A DNA stretch of 64,000 nucleotides. It comes from Synechococcus sp. CS-1325 (lineage in GTDB: Bacteria; Cyanobacteriota; Cyanobacteriia; PCC-6307; Cyanobiaceae). Both the position numbers and the translations under genes were made by a program. Shown piece after piece: positions 1 through 8,490 of the stretch; position 1 is the first letter of the stretch, and each line of letters opens with the position of its first letter. The stretch spans positions 1 through 64,000 of the forward strand of contig JAHLYW010000004.1 of NCBI GenBank assembly GCA_025128135.1, read 5' to 3'. The notes under the pieces were generated by a model. That model saw only the letters and a list, made by a program, of their open reading frames with translations, had not been told where the DNA came from and ran no database searches.

Positions 1-19
1 CAGGGCTGACTGAAAGTCA
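1..19 (+). repeat. Left terminal inverted repeat of the IS
   Basis: Positions 1-19 are the reverse complement of 1224-1242 except for one base (T/C at position 7). This marks the IS end downstream of the transposase. Confidence 0.8.
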
Positions 20-21
20 AT

Positions 22-1208
22 TCATCCCGTTTCAGCACGGTTGACGCCGACCCAGCCCAGCATGCGGCTGATGTCATGCGCTACAGCCATTAGGCCAGCG
101 CGGATCGAACGAAAACCATTGCCGCGCAGCAGGTTCAGGGCCAAGGTGCGGAGCAGGGCCAACGCCTGAACGCCATTGCGCTGGCTGTAGCGGTGAGCGT
201 CCTCCCCGAGCTGGGTGTCACGGGGCCAGTGCCACTGGTTTTCGATCGCCCAGCGCTGCCGTACCAGTCGTAGCAACGCTTTTGGGCTGGTGCGCAGGGT
301 GGTGATGAACAGGTGCACATGGTGAAACGGCTTGCCGTCACGCCGGCCTGTGCTCACCAGCTCGATGATCCAACTGGATCCAGCCCAGCGCTCACGAATG
401 GCGTCTGTGGCATTGCGAGCGCGGAGCAACCAGCGCACCTGGCGGCCATGGCTGACCTCGAAATCAATGATCTCAACAGGGAAGTGCCGGCGCCCTCTGA
501 ATTGGGAGACGATCTGCTGGTAAAGCCGGCGCTGGTTGTTTTTGACCGTCAGGAGTAAGTCGGCGCCCTGCTCGGCGGCGAGTTGAAAAACGCGGGCGAG
601 GTGTGCAGCGCATCCGCCTGAATCAGCACACCCTCGAGTTCCAGCGTGCTCAGCAGGGCTTTCAGAGCCGCGCGCTCGTGGGATTCACCGGTGTCAAAGG
701 AGGTCTGGGCGATCGCCACGCCCAGCTCCCGGGCGTAGAGCGTGACCTGGGTGACAAACCGAGTCGCCCCATCAGCGCCATCAGGCTGAGCAGCTGAGCC
801 TCGCAGGGTCTTGCCGTCACAGATGAGCTGGTCGAAATCCTTGTTCTGATCTGCGATCTGGGCGAGCATCCACTCCCTGAGCAACCCGAACAGCTGCGCC
901 AGCTCCACGCGCTCGAACAGGTAGAGGAAGGTGGAGTCGCATGGTGCCTTGGGCAGCTCCAAATCCAGAGCCGCGCCGAACGCCTGGTGATGCCGCTTGG
1001 CAAAGCGCTCCAGATCCCTGGCGCTGCGGCACCCACTGAGGATGCCAAGGATCGCCATCAACAGCAGCAACCACTGGGGGTAACGCACCCCTCGGCGCTT
1101 ACGGCCCTCCGGCAAGGCCTGCAGGAAGGCGATCAGATCGGGACTGGCAGGAAGCTGGGCCAAGGGACGAGAGCAGTCCCGACAAAACCGGCACCAGCAT
1201 GGCCGCAC
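22..1208 (-). pseudogene. ISAs1 family DDE transposase, frameshifted
   Basis: Two reading frames together give a full-length ISAs1 (H-repeat-like) transposase. The N-terminal part (1208 down to about 600) carries LICDGKTLRGS and ADALHT, which hold the first two catalytic aspartates. The C-terminal part (about 600 down to 22) begins in another frame with ARVFQLAAEQGADLLLTVKNN and carries RWAIENQWHW, the region of the catalytic Glu. The frames change at about 596-603. Known family members are normally one continuous ORF, so this is read as a disabling frameshift or a sequencing error. The start at 1208 is uncertain. Confidence 0.8.
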
Positions 1209-1223
1209 CAGCTGCCTTGTGCC

Positions 1224-1242
1224 TGACTTTCAGTCGGCCCTG
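1224..1242 (-). repeat. Right terminal inverted repeat of the IS
   Basis: It matches the left end at 18 of 19 positions on the opposite strand and lies just upstream of the transposase start, as expected for an ISAs1-type element. Confidence 0.8.
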
Positions 1243-1427
1243 AGCTGTAGGGGGTGGCGCTCCAGTGCAGATAGATCGTTGGGGCCATCGCAACGGGTGG
1301 CGAAGCGGGTGAGCGAAGGGCGAACGAGCCAGGGCAACCGGTCGCGGATGGACAGTAGCCGTTCTGGGAGCTGGCGGCACAGGTTCTGCCGGGCCACCGA
1401 ATCACGCCAGCGGAGACTGCTTAACAT
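1243..1427 (-). pseudogene. Possible gene 5' fragment cut by the IS
   Basis: A leftward frame starts at ATG 1427 (MLSSLRWRDSVARQ...) and runs about 61 codons until it hits the IS right end, where it stops a few codons inside the element. It could be the N-terminus of a gene disrupted by the insertion. The product is not recognised, and the frame may be chance, because it lies in the upstream region of the rightward gene at 1453. Confidence 0.25.
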
Positions 1428-1452
1428 GTGCTGAACATGCACAGGGCGCACC

Positions 1453-1725
1453 ATGGCTGAGCGGCTCACGGAGCGGGTGGCGGTGTTGATGACACCAGGG
1501 GAAAAAGCCACCTACACCCAGCGAGCCAGCGACATGGGTCTGTCGCTGGGTCAGTTCTTTCGTGAGGCGGGGGCTGCATACGCCAGCTTGAACACCGATT
1601 CCCAGGCTGAACCGGAAGCCCTTGAGGCAGCCCTGAAGCAGCTGGAAATCAGCACCAGCCGCGCTGAGCGGGCCCTGGATGAAGCCATTGCCGAGGTGCG
1701 CTGTGCCTTGCAGTCCCAGCCATGA
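1453..1725 (+). CDS. Small RHH-like protein, possibly MobC-like
   Basis: This 90-aa protein has an N-terminal stretch (about residues 3-45: MAERLTERVAVLMTPGEK, then DMGLSLGQFFREAG) resembling the ribbon-helix-helix region of plasmid mobilisation accessory proteins and some antitoxins. A helical, acidic C-terminal half (EALEAALKQLEI) follows. It overlaps the next gene by 4 bp (ATGA), so the two are probably translated together. No relaxase or replication gene is nearby, so a role in mobilisation is inference. It could equally be an orphan DNA-binding protein left from a mobile element next to the IS. Confidence 0.5.
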   Translation: MAERLTERVAVLMTPGEKATYTQRASDMGLSLGQFFREAGAAYASLNTDSQAEPEALEAALKQLEISTSRAERALDEAIAEVRCALQSQP

Positions 1726-1925
1726 GCGTGACCGATCGGATCCTGTCCGCACTCACCACCGTGATCCGCATGAACGACAGGGTGGAGCAGATCGCCGGCC
1801 TGATGAAGGAGCAGCAGCGCCGCATCGATGATCTGAACGGTCGGGTGATCCGGTTGGAAACGATGCTTGAGCTGGCGCTCAACCGGCCCCCAGCAGGCCG
1901 ATCACGCTTGATGGAGGATGATTAG
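1722..1925 (+). CDS. Small coiled-coil hypothetical protein
   Basis: This 67-aa protein is translationally coupled (4-bp overlap) to the RHH-like gene. Residues 15-55 (MNDRVEQIAGLMKEQQRRID... LNGRVIRLETMLELAL) have heptad-like spacing typical of a short coiled coil. There is no signal peptide or membrane segment. The function is unknown. Coupling to a putative DNA-binding protein suggests the two proteins act together, possibly as a remnant of a plasmid or integrative element. Confidence 0.45.
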   Translation: MSVTDRILSALTTVIRMNDRVEQIAGLMKEQQRRIDDLNGRVIRLETMLELALNRPPAGRSRLMEDD

Positions 1926-1939
1926 TTCGCCCCTGGTCG

Positions 1940-2160
1940 CTACCACGGGATCACGCCGGCCCTGGCGATGAGCACCAGCAGATCATCCAGCTCGCCCAGC
2001 CCGAGGTCCGGGGCCTCCAGGCAAAGGTCGATGTCGGATCCGGAGCGATACCGACCCAACGCCCGTTATCCGTAGAGAATAACCCGCCGCACCGACGGAT
2101 GGCGGCGAATGGACTCCAGCAGCTGAGCCGTGGTTTCAACCGGAAGGCGAGGGATGGGCT
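1940..2160 (-). pseudogene. Broken MNT-type nucleotidyltransferase
   Basis: The reverse strand encodes the minimal nucleotidyltransferase core SVRRVILYG-stop-RALGRYRSGSDIDLCLE, followed by a tail ending RAGVIPW. The GSRARG..SDIDL motif of the family is interrupted by a TAA at 2066-2068 where a Ser codon is expected, and the N-terminus runs into the preceding remnant in another frame. It is the nucleotidyltransferase half of a decayed MNT/substrate-binding pair. Confidence 0.7.
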
Positions 2161-2438
2161 ATAGGTATTGCTGGTGAGATTGTAGCTGCGGATCATCCCC
2201 ATCCAGATGGCTTCGGTGACTGGTCTGAGCTGATCCCACTCACATCCTGGTCCACCAGGAAATCCTCCAACAGCTGCCAGCTCAGTTCATGGGTAAATTC
2301 AAAAGCCTGGATCAACCTCTGTTACTTGAGCTCGCTCAGAGAGCGTGAGCGGGCCGTGGCGATGGCCCTCTGCAGGGTGGCAAGAGCGCGGCCGTAGTTT
2401 TCCAGGCGTAGCAACCAGCGCACATCTGCTTTCGCCAT
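2161..2438 (-). pseudogene. Broken HI0074-like MNT partner
   Basis: Leftward from ATG 2438, MAKADVRWLLRLENYGRAL, then QRLIQAFEFTHELSWQLLED, then (after a frameshift near 2220) RSYNLTSNTY together match the HI0074-like nucleotidyltransferase substrate-binding family. A TAA at 2322-2324 interrupts the frame after SELK, and the C-terminus appears fused or deleted into the nucleotidyltransferase remnant. The order (substrate-binding protein, then nucleotidyltransferase) is usual for this two-gene module, classed with MNT/HEPN toxin-antitoxin systems. It is almost certainly non-functional. Confidence 0.7.
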
Positions 2439-2597
2439 GGCAGCAGGTGTTGAAACGGTGGTGTGGGCCTGGACCATAATGCTGAACAGAAGCGGTGCTG
2501 CTTTGGAGTGATCAGCAAGGCAGGCGGGACATCGTTCACAGCTCAGCCGACTATGCCCGGCATGATCTGCATTCAGCCCTGATAAAGTCTTGGCGAG

Positions 2598-3386
2598 ATG
2601 AGTCTTAGCTTGGCAAGACAAATGAAAATCACAAATCTACTCCCATATCCACTGAAAACCCTAATGATAAAAATAGCCAGATTCGCAGATTCAGTCCTAG
2701 AAAGAGTTAAACGCAAAAATAAATTTGACAAACATAGAAATGAATATTCCAAACTCCACTCATCACAGGAAACCATGGAGCTCTATCCATGCCTGGATGA
2801 CTGGTCATCGAAAACAGAAATTGAGCCAACGTACTTTTACCAAGATAGCTGGGCTTTTGATCTCATCGTAAAAGCCATGCCTAAAATGCATGTTGACATT
2901 GGATCTCATCATAAATATGTAGCCCTCCTTTCGAAAGTAGTTCCGGTTACGATGGTAGACATCCGCCCTCTAAGCCTTGAGATGGAATCAATAAGATTCC
3001 AAGAAGGAAGCATTCTAGATTTGCCTTATCCAGATGAAAGCATAATGTCTTTGTCGTCGTTGTGTGTGATCGAACATATTGGACTAGGGCGCTATGGGGA
3101 TCCATTGGATCCCCTTGGATCAATCAAGGCATGCAAAGAAGTGTCCAGGGTCATTGGATTAGGCGGAAGCTTGTACCTATCAGTTCCAATCGAGAAAGAA
3201 GCAAAGACATATTTTAACGCACACCGCTCGTTTAATGAAGACAAGTTTTTAGCCTTGTTTCCAGAATTCATGGTAAAAAATAAGGCTTACATTTATGGAT
3301 CAATATTCACAGATAGTCGACAAGCCGCATTTGGCATTGGCTGCTATTATTTGATGAAGACAACTTCCAGGAAAGGTATAACATGA
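2598..3386 (+). CDS. DUF268 methyltransferase-like protein
   Basis: This 262-aa protein matches the DUF268 family of SAM-dependent methyltransferase-like proteins common in polysaccharide clusters. Visible blocks are YPCLDDW (about residue 55), HVDIGSHHKYVALLS (motif I-like, about 98), FQEGSILDLPYPDESIMSLSSLCVIEHIGLGRYGDPLDP (about 133-175, abbreviated here: ILDLPYPDES, VIEHIGLGRYGDP) and GGSLYLSVPIE. It is predicted to be cytoplasmic, acting on a nucleotide sugar or lipid-linked glycan, but the substrate is unknown. It overlaps the FkbM gene by 4 bp. The gene is much AT-richer than the core genes, as are the next two, pointing to a transferred block. Confidence 0.75.
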   Translation: MSLSLARQMKITNLLPYPLKTLMIKIARFADSVLERVKRKNKFDKHRNEYSKLHSSQETMELYPCLDDWSSKTEIEPTYFYQDSWAFDLIVKAMPKMHVDIGSHHKYVALLSKVVPVTMVDIRPLSLEMESIRFQEGSILDLPYPDESIMSLSSLCVIEHIGLGRYGDPLDPLGSIKACKEVSRVIGLGGSLYLSVPIEKEAKTYFNAHRSFNEDKFLALFPEFMVKNKAYIYGSIFTDSRQAAFGIGCYYLMKTTSRKGIT

Positions 3387-4201
3387 GTCTTTTCTCGCGC
3401 CTAAAATCAGAAGCAAGCCAGAGGCTTGAGATATCACGGCTTAAGTATCATGGAAAACAATATGGCTCATATGGCATCAACGAAGAAGTTGACCTTGCAA
3501 TAAGCACCATAAAGTCATTTTCCTCAACAATAAACAAGAAGACGATAGTTTTAGATATTGGCGCCAACAAAGGAGAGTACGCAAAAGCGCTTCTGTCAAA
3601 ACTTGGGGAGGATATAGAAATTCATTGTTTTGAGCCATCGGCTGACCATTGTGAAACTTTGAATGCTCTTCAATTGGATAATCCAGGCAAAGTTTTCTAT
3701 CATTCAACAGCCATATCCAGCAAGAATGAATCCCGAATTCTTTTCAAAGATCAAAGAGGATCAGGCTTGGCGTCTCTTTATGAGCGCGATTTAGCTTGCC
3801 ATGGGCTTTCGCTTGACCAACAAGAACAAGTCTCAACATCCACTATTGATGATTGGATGAATGTCTCACATCTGCATGAAATTTCTTTCGCTAAAATTGA
3901 CGTAGAAGGCCATGAATTAGATATTTTCAAAGGAGCGGCGCAAGCACTTTCTGAAAGTAGAATACTTGCAGTTCAATTCGAGTTCGGGGGATGCAATATT
4001 GATTCAAGAACATTTATCAAGGATTTTCATTCACTTCTTGTTCGAAACTATCAGTATAGGCTCTACAGACTTGCTCCTGGGAAGGTACTGGTTGACCTTA
4101 ATTCATATAATGAAGATTTTGAGTGCTTCACTTGGCAGAATCTTCTGGCATTCTCGAACGCACGGTTTATCCCACCAGACTATCAATTAGTTTTTGAGTA
4201 A
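3383..4201 (+). CDS. FkbM family methyltransferase
   Basis: This 272-aa protein has the FkbM-type SAM-binding motif VLDIGANKGEYAKALLS (about residues 56-72), the acidic post-II region HCFEPSADHCETL, and SFAKIDVEGHELDIFKGA (about 170-187), all diagnostic of FkbM. It probably O-methylates a sugar of the surface glycan. It is translationally coupled to the DUF268 gene (ATGA), and the GT11 gene follows after 3 bp, so the three form an AT-rich mini-operon at the left of the locus. The exact substrate cannot be read from sequence. Confidence 0.85.
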   Translation: MSLFSRLKSEASQRLEISRLKYHGKQYGSYGINEEVDLAISTIKSFSSTINKKTIVLDIGANKGEYAKALLSKLGEDIEIHCFEPSADHCETLNALQLDNPGKVFYHSTAISSKNESRILFKDQRGSGLASLYERDLACHGLSLDQQEQVSTSTIDDWMNVSHLHEISFAKIDVEGHELDIFKGAAQALSESRILAVQFEFGGCNIDSRTFIKDFHSLLVRNYQYRLYRLAPGKVLVDLNSYNEDFECFTWQNLLAFSNARFIPPDYQLVFE

Positions 4202-4204
4202 ACA

Positions 4205-5104
4205 ATGTTTCCATTGGAATACCCTCGCGACATTAAGATAATAATCTTTTTTGAAAAAGGAAGACTTGGCAATCAAATTTTTCAGTATGCAGCCATAAAA
4301 AAAATTGCCCCCCGCGCAGTATCGCTTTTCATCGGGTTGGAAAACTTGAAAATAATGCTTGAAAAGATTGATATTGTTGAAGAATCAAAGGCCTGGAATA
4401 TACCATTAAGAATACTGACAAGGCTTGGGCGATCACGCCTAGCCCGGATGGCGGGGAAAGGCAAGTTTCTGACACTTATTAGCGAAAGACATCAAGACAA
4501 GCAGTCAATAGTAATAATTGAAAAAGGAAGATTTTTCCCATCAATTGCGGTTCTTCATGAAGCCTACTTTCAAGATGAAGCATTTTCTAGTGATATTAAT
4601 AGAGATACATTAGCAATTAGAAAGACTGCCCTCATTGCTTCAAGCAAGTGGCTCCGCGACAACACCAAGGTACTTAATAAGCATCTTTATTTTGTTCATG
4701 TTCGCCGTGGAGACTATATACGCTGGCCCTCCGAGCATGAACCCGCTGTATTGCCTCTCTCTTGGTATGTTTCTCAAATGAACAAGGTGCGTGAATACGA
4801 TTGCAATGCACATTTTATAGTTTTCACAGACGACTATCCGTACACTGATGAAATGCTTGGCGATCAAGCTGATGTTCTTATATCCAGACAGTCCGAAGTC
4901 CTAGATTTGGCCACAATGAGTCTCTGCACAGGAGGCGGAATTCTTTCGGCCAGCTCATTTGCGTGGTGGGCAGCATACTACATCAGAGTGAGTAATCCGA
5001 ATGCAATTTTATTGGCCCCTCTACATTGGGCAGGATGGCGAAAAGCTGAGTGGTATCCCCCATGCATTGAAACATCATGGCTTAACTACATTCAGGTGGT
5101 TTGA
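4205..5104 (+). CDS. GT11 alpha-1,2-fucosyltransferase-like
   Basis: This 299-aa protein has the GT11 signature blocks: GRLGNQIFQYAA near the N-terminus (about residues 19-30), VHVRRGDYI (about 164-172, the GDP-fucose-binding HxRRxDY motif), FIVFTDD and SASSFAWWAAYY near the C-terminus. GT11 enzymes transfer L-fucose in alpha-1,2 linkage from GDP-fucose. A GDP-mannose 4,6-dehydratase-like gene at 8491 would supply the precursor. No GDP-fucose synthase was seen in the window, so either it lies elsewhere or another 6-deoxyhexose is used. The gene is AT-rich like its two upstream partners. Confidence 0.85.
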   Translation: MFPLEYPRDIKIIIFFEKGRLGNQIFQYAAIKKIAPRAVSLFIGLENLKIMLEKIDIVEESKAWNIPLRILTRLGRSRLARMAGKGKFLTLISERHQDKQSIVIIEKGRFFPSIAVLHEAYFQDEAFSSDINRDTLAIRKTALIASSKWLRDNTKVLNKHLYFVHVRRGDYIRWPSEHEPAVLPLSWYVSQMNKVREYDCNAHFIVFTDDYPYTDEMLGDQADVLISRQSEVLDLATMSLCTGGGILSASSFAWWAAYYIRVSNPNAILLAPLHWAGWRKAEWYPPCIETSWLNYIQVV

Positions 5105-5246
5105 TCGGTTTTGTTTGCATTTCAACATTGCAACTAATTCAAACCTATGCTTCGTTTGTCAACTATCCAAAAGCCCTGGTTGCTACGGAGGTTCATAACT
5201 ACGTTCTGAATACACAATATTGTGTTGTGATTTTTTCCTGTTGCCC

Positions 5247-6227
5247 ATGCCACCTGCCACAGGCTCCCCCTTCCATGTGAACACTGCCAACACCCCCCTC
5301 TTACTGATCGCCTGGCGTCGCCCCCAAACCCTGCGCCAGGTGATCGACGCCATCCGGCCGGTGGCGCCTATGCGCCTGTTTGTGGCCTGCGACGGCCCCA
5401 ACCCTGAGCGCCCCGGTGAAGCCGAGAAGGTGGCCGCCACCCGGCAGGTGATCGAGCAGGAGATCGACTGGCCATGCCAAATCGAGCGGCTCTACTCCGA
5501 GGGGAACCAGGGCTGCCGCCTAGGCGTCAGCCGTGCCATCAGCTGGTTCTTCGAGCAGGTGGAAGAAGGCATCATCCTGGAAGACGACTGCGTTCCCCAT
5601 CCCGACTTCTTCCCCTACTGCGCCACTCTGCTGGAGCGCTACCGCCACGACAGTCGTGTGTGGTGCATCAGCGGCGACAACTTCCAGAACGGTCAATGGC
5701 GCGGCGATGGAAGCTACTACTTCAGCCGCTACAATCACTGCTGGGGCTGGGCCAGCTGGCACCGCTGCTGGCAGCACTACGACGCCGAGCTACAGCAGTG
5801 GCCCGCTCTGCGCAACTCCGGTCTGCTGGAGTCGATCTATGAGGATCCGCTGGAACGTCAGTACTGGATCGACGTCTGGCAGCGATTGGTGGATGCAGAC
5901 CAACCGGACACCTGGGATTACCAGTGGACCTTCGCCTGCCTCGCCAACAGCGGCCTCACCGCTCTGCCAAACCGCAATCTGGTGAGCAATGTGGGGTTTG
6001 GAGCTGATGGCACGCACACCACGGGTGTAAGAGAGCCCACAGTGGCGGATCAAGGATTGGGAACACTGAAGCATCCCAGCTTTCTGCTGCGCGATGCACA
6101 GGCAGACCGATATACCTTTGATCATCACTTCGGTGGCGCTGGCATGCGCCCCAATCGGAGCCTGCTGCCACGCGTGAAGGCGCGTTTGCGGCATCACTGG
6201 AATCAACTGCAATCTGCTCCTCAGTGA
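5247..6227 (+). CDS. GT2/GNT-I-like glycosyltransferase
   Basis: A glycosyltransferase of about 326 aa with a GT-A fold. TPLLLIAWRRPQTLRQVIDA starts the Rossmann-like core, EEGIILEDDCVPHPDFF holds the metal-binding EDD, and SRYNHCWGWASWHRCW is typical of the family called HlpA-like/hemolytic protein, related to GNT-I. The frame stays open to a TTG at 5220, but ATG 5247 gives the better N-terminus. It is GC-rich, unlike the three genes before it. The next gene starts on its stop codon (GTGA). The sugar donor is unknown. Confidence 0.75.
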   Translation: MPPATGSPFHVNTANTPLLLIAWRRPQTLRQVIDAIRPVAPMRLFVACDGPNPERPGEAEKVAATRQVIEQEIDWPCQIERLYSEGNQGCRLGVSRAISWFFEQVEEGIILEDDCVPHPDFFPYCATLLERYRHDSRVWCISGDNFQNGQWRGDGSYYFSRYNHCWGWASWHRCWQHYDAELQQWPALRNSGLLESIYEDPLERQYWIDVWQRLVDADQPDTWDYQWTFACLANSGLTALPNRNLVSNVGFGADGTHTTGVREPTVADQGLGTLKHPSFLLRDAQADRYTFDHHFGGAGMRPNRSLLPRVKARLRHHWNQLQSAPQ

Positions 6228-7108
6228 TTGATCCAAGCAGCTACAACCTTACACCAGAGGAATGCACTGCCATTACACAAATGCTTGAGGGTGTAGGGCC
6301 CGAGCCATCGCTTGAGCAGCTCTGGCAGTTGATGGATCGAGCCTGGCAGCAATGCGGATGTAACAACCGAGAACCTGACTCAGCCCAACTGGCTGCCTTC
6401 TACAGCCATCCAATCTGGCTACTCAACGGGATGTTCATTGAGCAGCACGCCGAATCAATCGGCCATCGACAGGCGATCACAGCAGCCATCGCCTCCCTGG
6501 CCCCAACAAGAGTGCTCGACTTCGGTGGAGGCTTCGGCACCCTTGCACGCCTGTTGGCCGCAGCTCTTCCCCAGGCGAAGATCGCTATCTGTGAGCCATT
6601 CCCGCCGCGGCACGGCATTGAAAGCTGCAGGCCATTTGCCAACATCCGCTTTGTGCCTGAGCTCAGCCGTCAGAACGTTGATGTGCTGGTAAGCACCGAT
6701 GTGCTTGAACACGTTCCCGATCCACTGGCCCTGCTCGTTTCAATGGTGGATGCAGTGCGCCCTGGCGGACACCTGTTCATTGCCAACTGCTTTTATCCGG
6801 TGATCGCGTGCCACCTGCCGGCAACCTTCCATCTGCGCTACAGCTTCGACGCTTTCTGCCGCGAGCTTGGCCTGGCTGTGCTGGGCCCCTGTGAGGGGAG
6901 CCATGCCACTATCTATCAACGCACCAAGCTGGTGGAGCCTGACTGGCCCCAGTTGCGGATGAAGGAGCGGCGCTCGCAGCGGCTGTTTGCCTGGCGGGAA
7001 TGGAGTTCACACAACATCAGCCCCTGGAGGCATCGCGCCAGCTTACTTGTCACCAATCCGCTCCATTACCCTCGCAAATTGTTGTCGATGGCAAGGCCGA
7101 ACCGTTGA
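6224..7108 (+). CDS. Class I SAM-dependent methyltransferase
   Basis: This 294-aa protein starts at GTG 6224, overlapping the previous stop. Motif I VLDFGGGFGTLARLLA (about residues 95-110), a post-I acidic residue in AICEPFPPRHG, motif II VDVLVSTDVLEHVPDP and GGHLFIANCFY define a class I methyltransferase of the Methyltransf_11/23 type. It probably modifies a sugar in the same glycan as its glycosyltransferase neighbours, being coupled to both sides (GTGA upstream, TTGA downstream). Confidence 0.8.
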   Translation: MIDPSSYNLTPEECTAITQMLEGVGPEPSLEQLWQLMDRAWQQCGCNNREPDSAQLAAFYSHPIWLLNGMFIEQHAESIGHRQAITAAIASLAPTRVLDFGGGFGTLARLLAAALPQAKIAICEPFPPRHGIESCRPFANIRFVPELSRQNVDVLVSTDVLEHVPDPLALLVSMVDAVRPGGHLFIANCFYPVIACHLPATFHLRYSFDAFCRELGLAVLGPCEGSHATIYQRTKLVEPDWPQLRMKERRSQRLFAWREWSSHNISPWRHRASLLVTNPLHYPRKLLSMARPNR

Positions 7109-8436
7109 TCATCCTCCACATCAACGAGTCAGATATCGGCGGTGGTGCAGGGCGTGCTGCTTACCGAATCTATCGCTGCCTTGCTGAACATGGGCCCCCC
7201 ATGGGCCTGTATTCCAAGCTGCGCACAATCAGCCAAACCAGCGACGACCCAACGGTGATCGGGGGAACACCTTCAGGCGAAGGTCCCTTCCGGAGGCGTC
7301 TGCGTCCACGCCTCAACCACCATGGCCGTCGCGGCTTCACAACCGAAAACACCACCATCCACTCGATCGCCTGGCCGGCGACCGGCCTGGCTGCTGAACT
7401 CCGGAAGTGTCCATCAGCCGATGCTCCCGATCTGATCCACCTCCACTGGCTCGGAGAAAGCACTCTCTCGATCGAAGAGGTCGGCCAGCTCCGCCAACCC
7501 CTGGTCTGGACCCTCCACGACCAGTGGGCCTTCTGCGGCGCGGAGCATTATACCAATCCTCCCGGGCTGGGCGAAACCTGCAGCACCGATGAGCGCTTCA
7601 CGCTCGGCTACACGCCCGCCAGCCGCCCGACCCATGAAACCGGGCCGGATCTGAACCGCCGCACCTGGCTGCGCAAACAGCGCGCCTGGCGTCGCCCCAT
7701 CCAGATCGTCTGCCCCAGCAACTGGATGGCTGATTGCGCCCGCCGCAGCAGCCTGATGGGTAGCTGGCCGATCACGGTGATCCCCCATCCCATCAATCTG
7801 AAAACCTGGGCGCCGGTGGATCAGCATCAAGCCCGGGCATTGCTGGTCCTTCCTCTCGAGGCCCCCTTGGTGCTGTTTGGTGCCATCGGTGGAACCGCAG
7901 ATCACCGCAAAGGCGCCGATCTGCTGCTGGCGGCGCTGCAGCGATTGCGGATTGAGCTGGCCGATACGCCGATGGCTGATCTGCAGCTGGTGGTGTTCGG
8001 CCAGAGCCGTCCAGAGAGGCCGCCCGATCTGGGCTTTCCCATTCACTACGCCGGCCGTCTCCAGGACGACCTCAGTCTGCGGCTGCATTACGCCGCCGCC
8101 GATGTGATGGTTGTTCCATCCAGGCAGGAAGCCTTTGGTCAAACCGCCTCTGAAGCCCACGCCTGCGGCACTCCCGTGGTGGCTTATCGCACCGGTGGCC
8201 TGCCGGACATCGTCGACGACCGCGTCACCGGCGCCCTGGCTGATCCCTTCGATCCCGCCTCCCTGGCCGCAGCGATTCGTTGGGTGCTGGAGGATCCACT
8301 GCGCTGCAGTCAGCTCGCTGAAGCCGCCCGGGCCCGTGCTGAGCGGCTCTGGAATCCGGCGCGCATCGCCGGGCTTTACGCAGAGGTATATCGGCAGGCA
8401 CTTCATTCGCCTTCAAGCCCTCGAAACTCTTACTAA
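7105..8436 (+). CDS. GT4 glycosyltransferase, WcaC-like
   Basis: A protein of about 443 aa. The N-terminal block LIILHINESDIGGGAGRAAYR is typical of GT4 enzymes related to colanic-acid WcaC. PDLIHLHWLGE and LVWTLHDQWAFCGAEHY follow, and the C-terminal nucleotide-sugar site includes PSRQEAFGQTASEAHACGTPVV (EX7E-like). I place the start at TTG 7105, overlapping the previous stop, because the frame upstream (open to ATG 7000) lies inside the methyltransferase gene and adds no conserved sequence. It is a cytoplasmic retaining glycosyltransferase; donor and acceptor are unknown. Confidence 0.8.
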   Translation: MIILHINESDIGGGAGRAAYRIYRCLAEHGPPMGLYSKLRTISQTSDDPTVIGGTPSGEGPFRRRLRPRLNHHGRRGFTTENTTIHSIAWPATGLAAELRKCPSADAPDLIHLHWLGESTLSIEEVGQLRQPLVWTLHDQWAFCGAEHYTNPPGLGETCSTDERFTLGYTPASRPTHETGPDLNRRTWLRKQRAWRRPIQIVCPSNWMADCARRSSLMGSWPITVIPHPINLKTWAPVDQHQARALLVLPLEAPLVLFGAIGGTADHRKGADLLLAALQRLRIELADTPMADLQLVVFGQSRPERPPDLGFPIHYAGRLQDDLSLRLHYAAADVMVVPSRQEAFGQTASEAHACGTPVVAYRTGGLPDIVDDRVTGALADPFDPASLAAAIRWVLEDPLRCSQLAEAARARAERLWNPARIAGLYAEVYRQALHSPSSPRNSY

Positions 8437-8490
8437 ACAAAACGAAGCTTCTCTTCGGGTAGCCTTCCAGCCAAAGCATCGCAAACAGGC

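Larger units (their letters stand above)
1..1242. mobile_element. ISAs1-type insertion sequence
   Basis: A complete element is bounded by near-perfect 19-bp inverted repeats (1-19 and 1224-1242, 18 of 19 positions matching) and carries one leftward transposase reading frame broken by a frameshift. Size (about 1.24 kb) and transposase type fit the ISAs1 family. The left end coincides with the first base of the window, so the left target duplication cannot be checked. The broken transposase means the copy is probably not autonomous unless a programmed frameshift operates. Confidence 0.8.
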
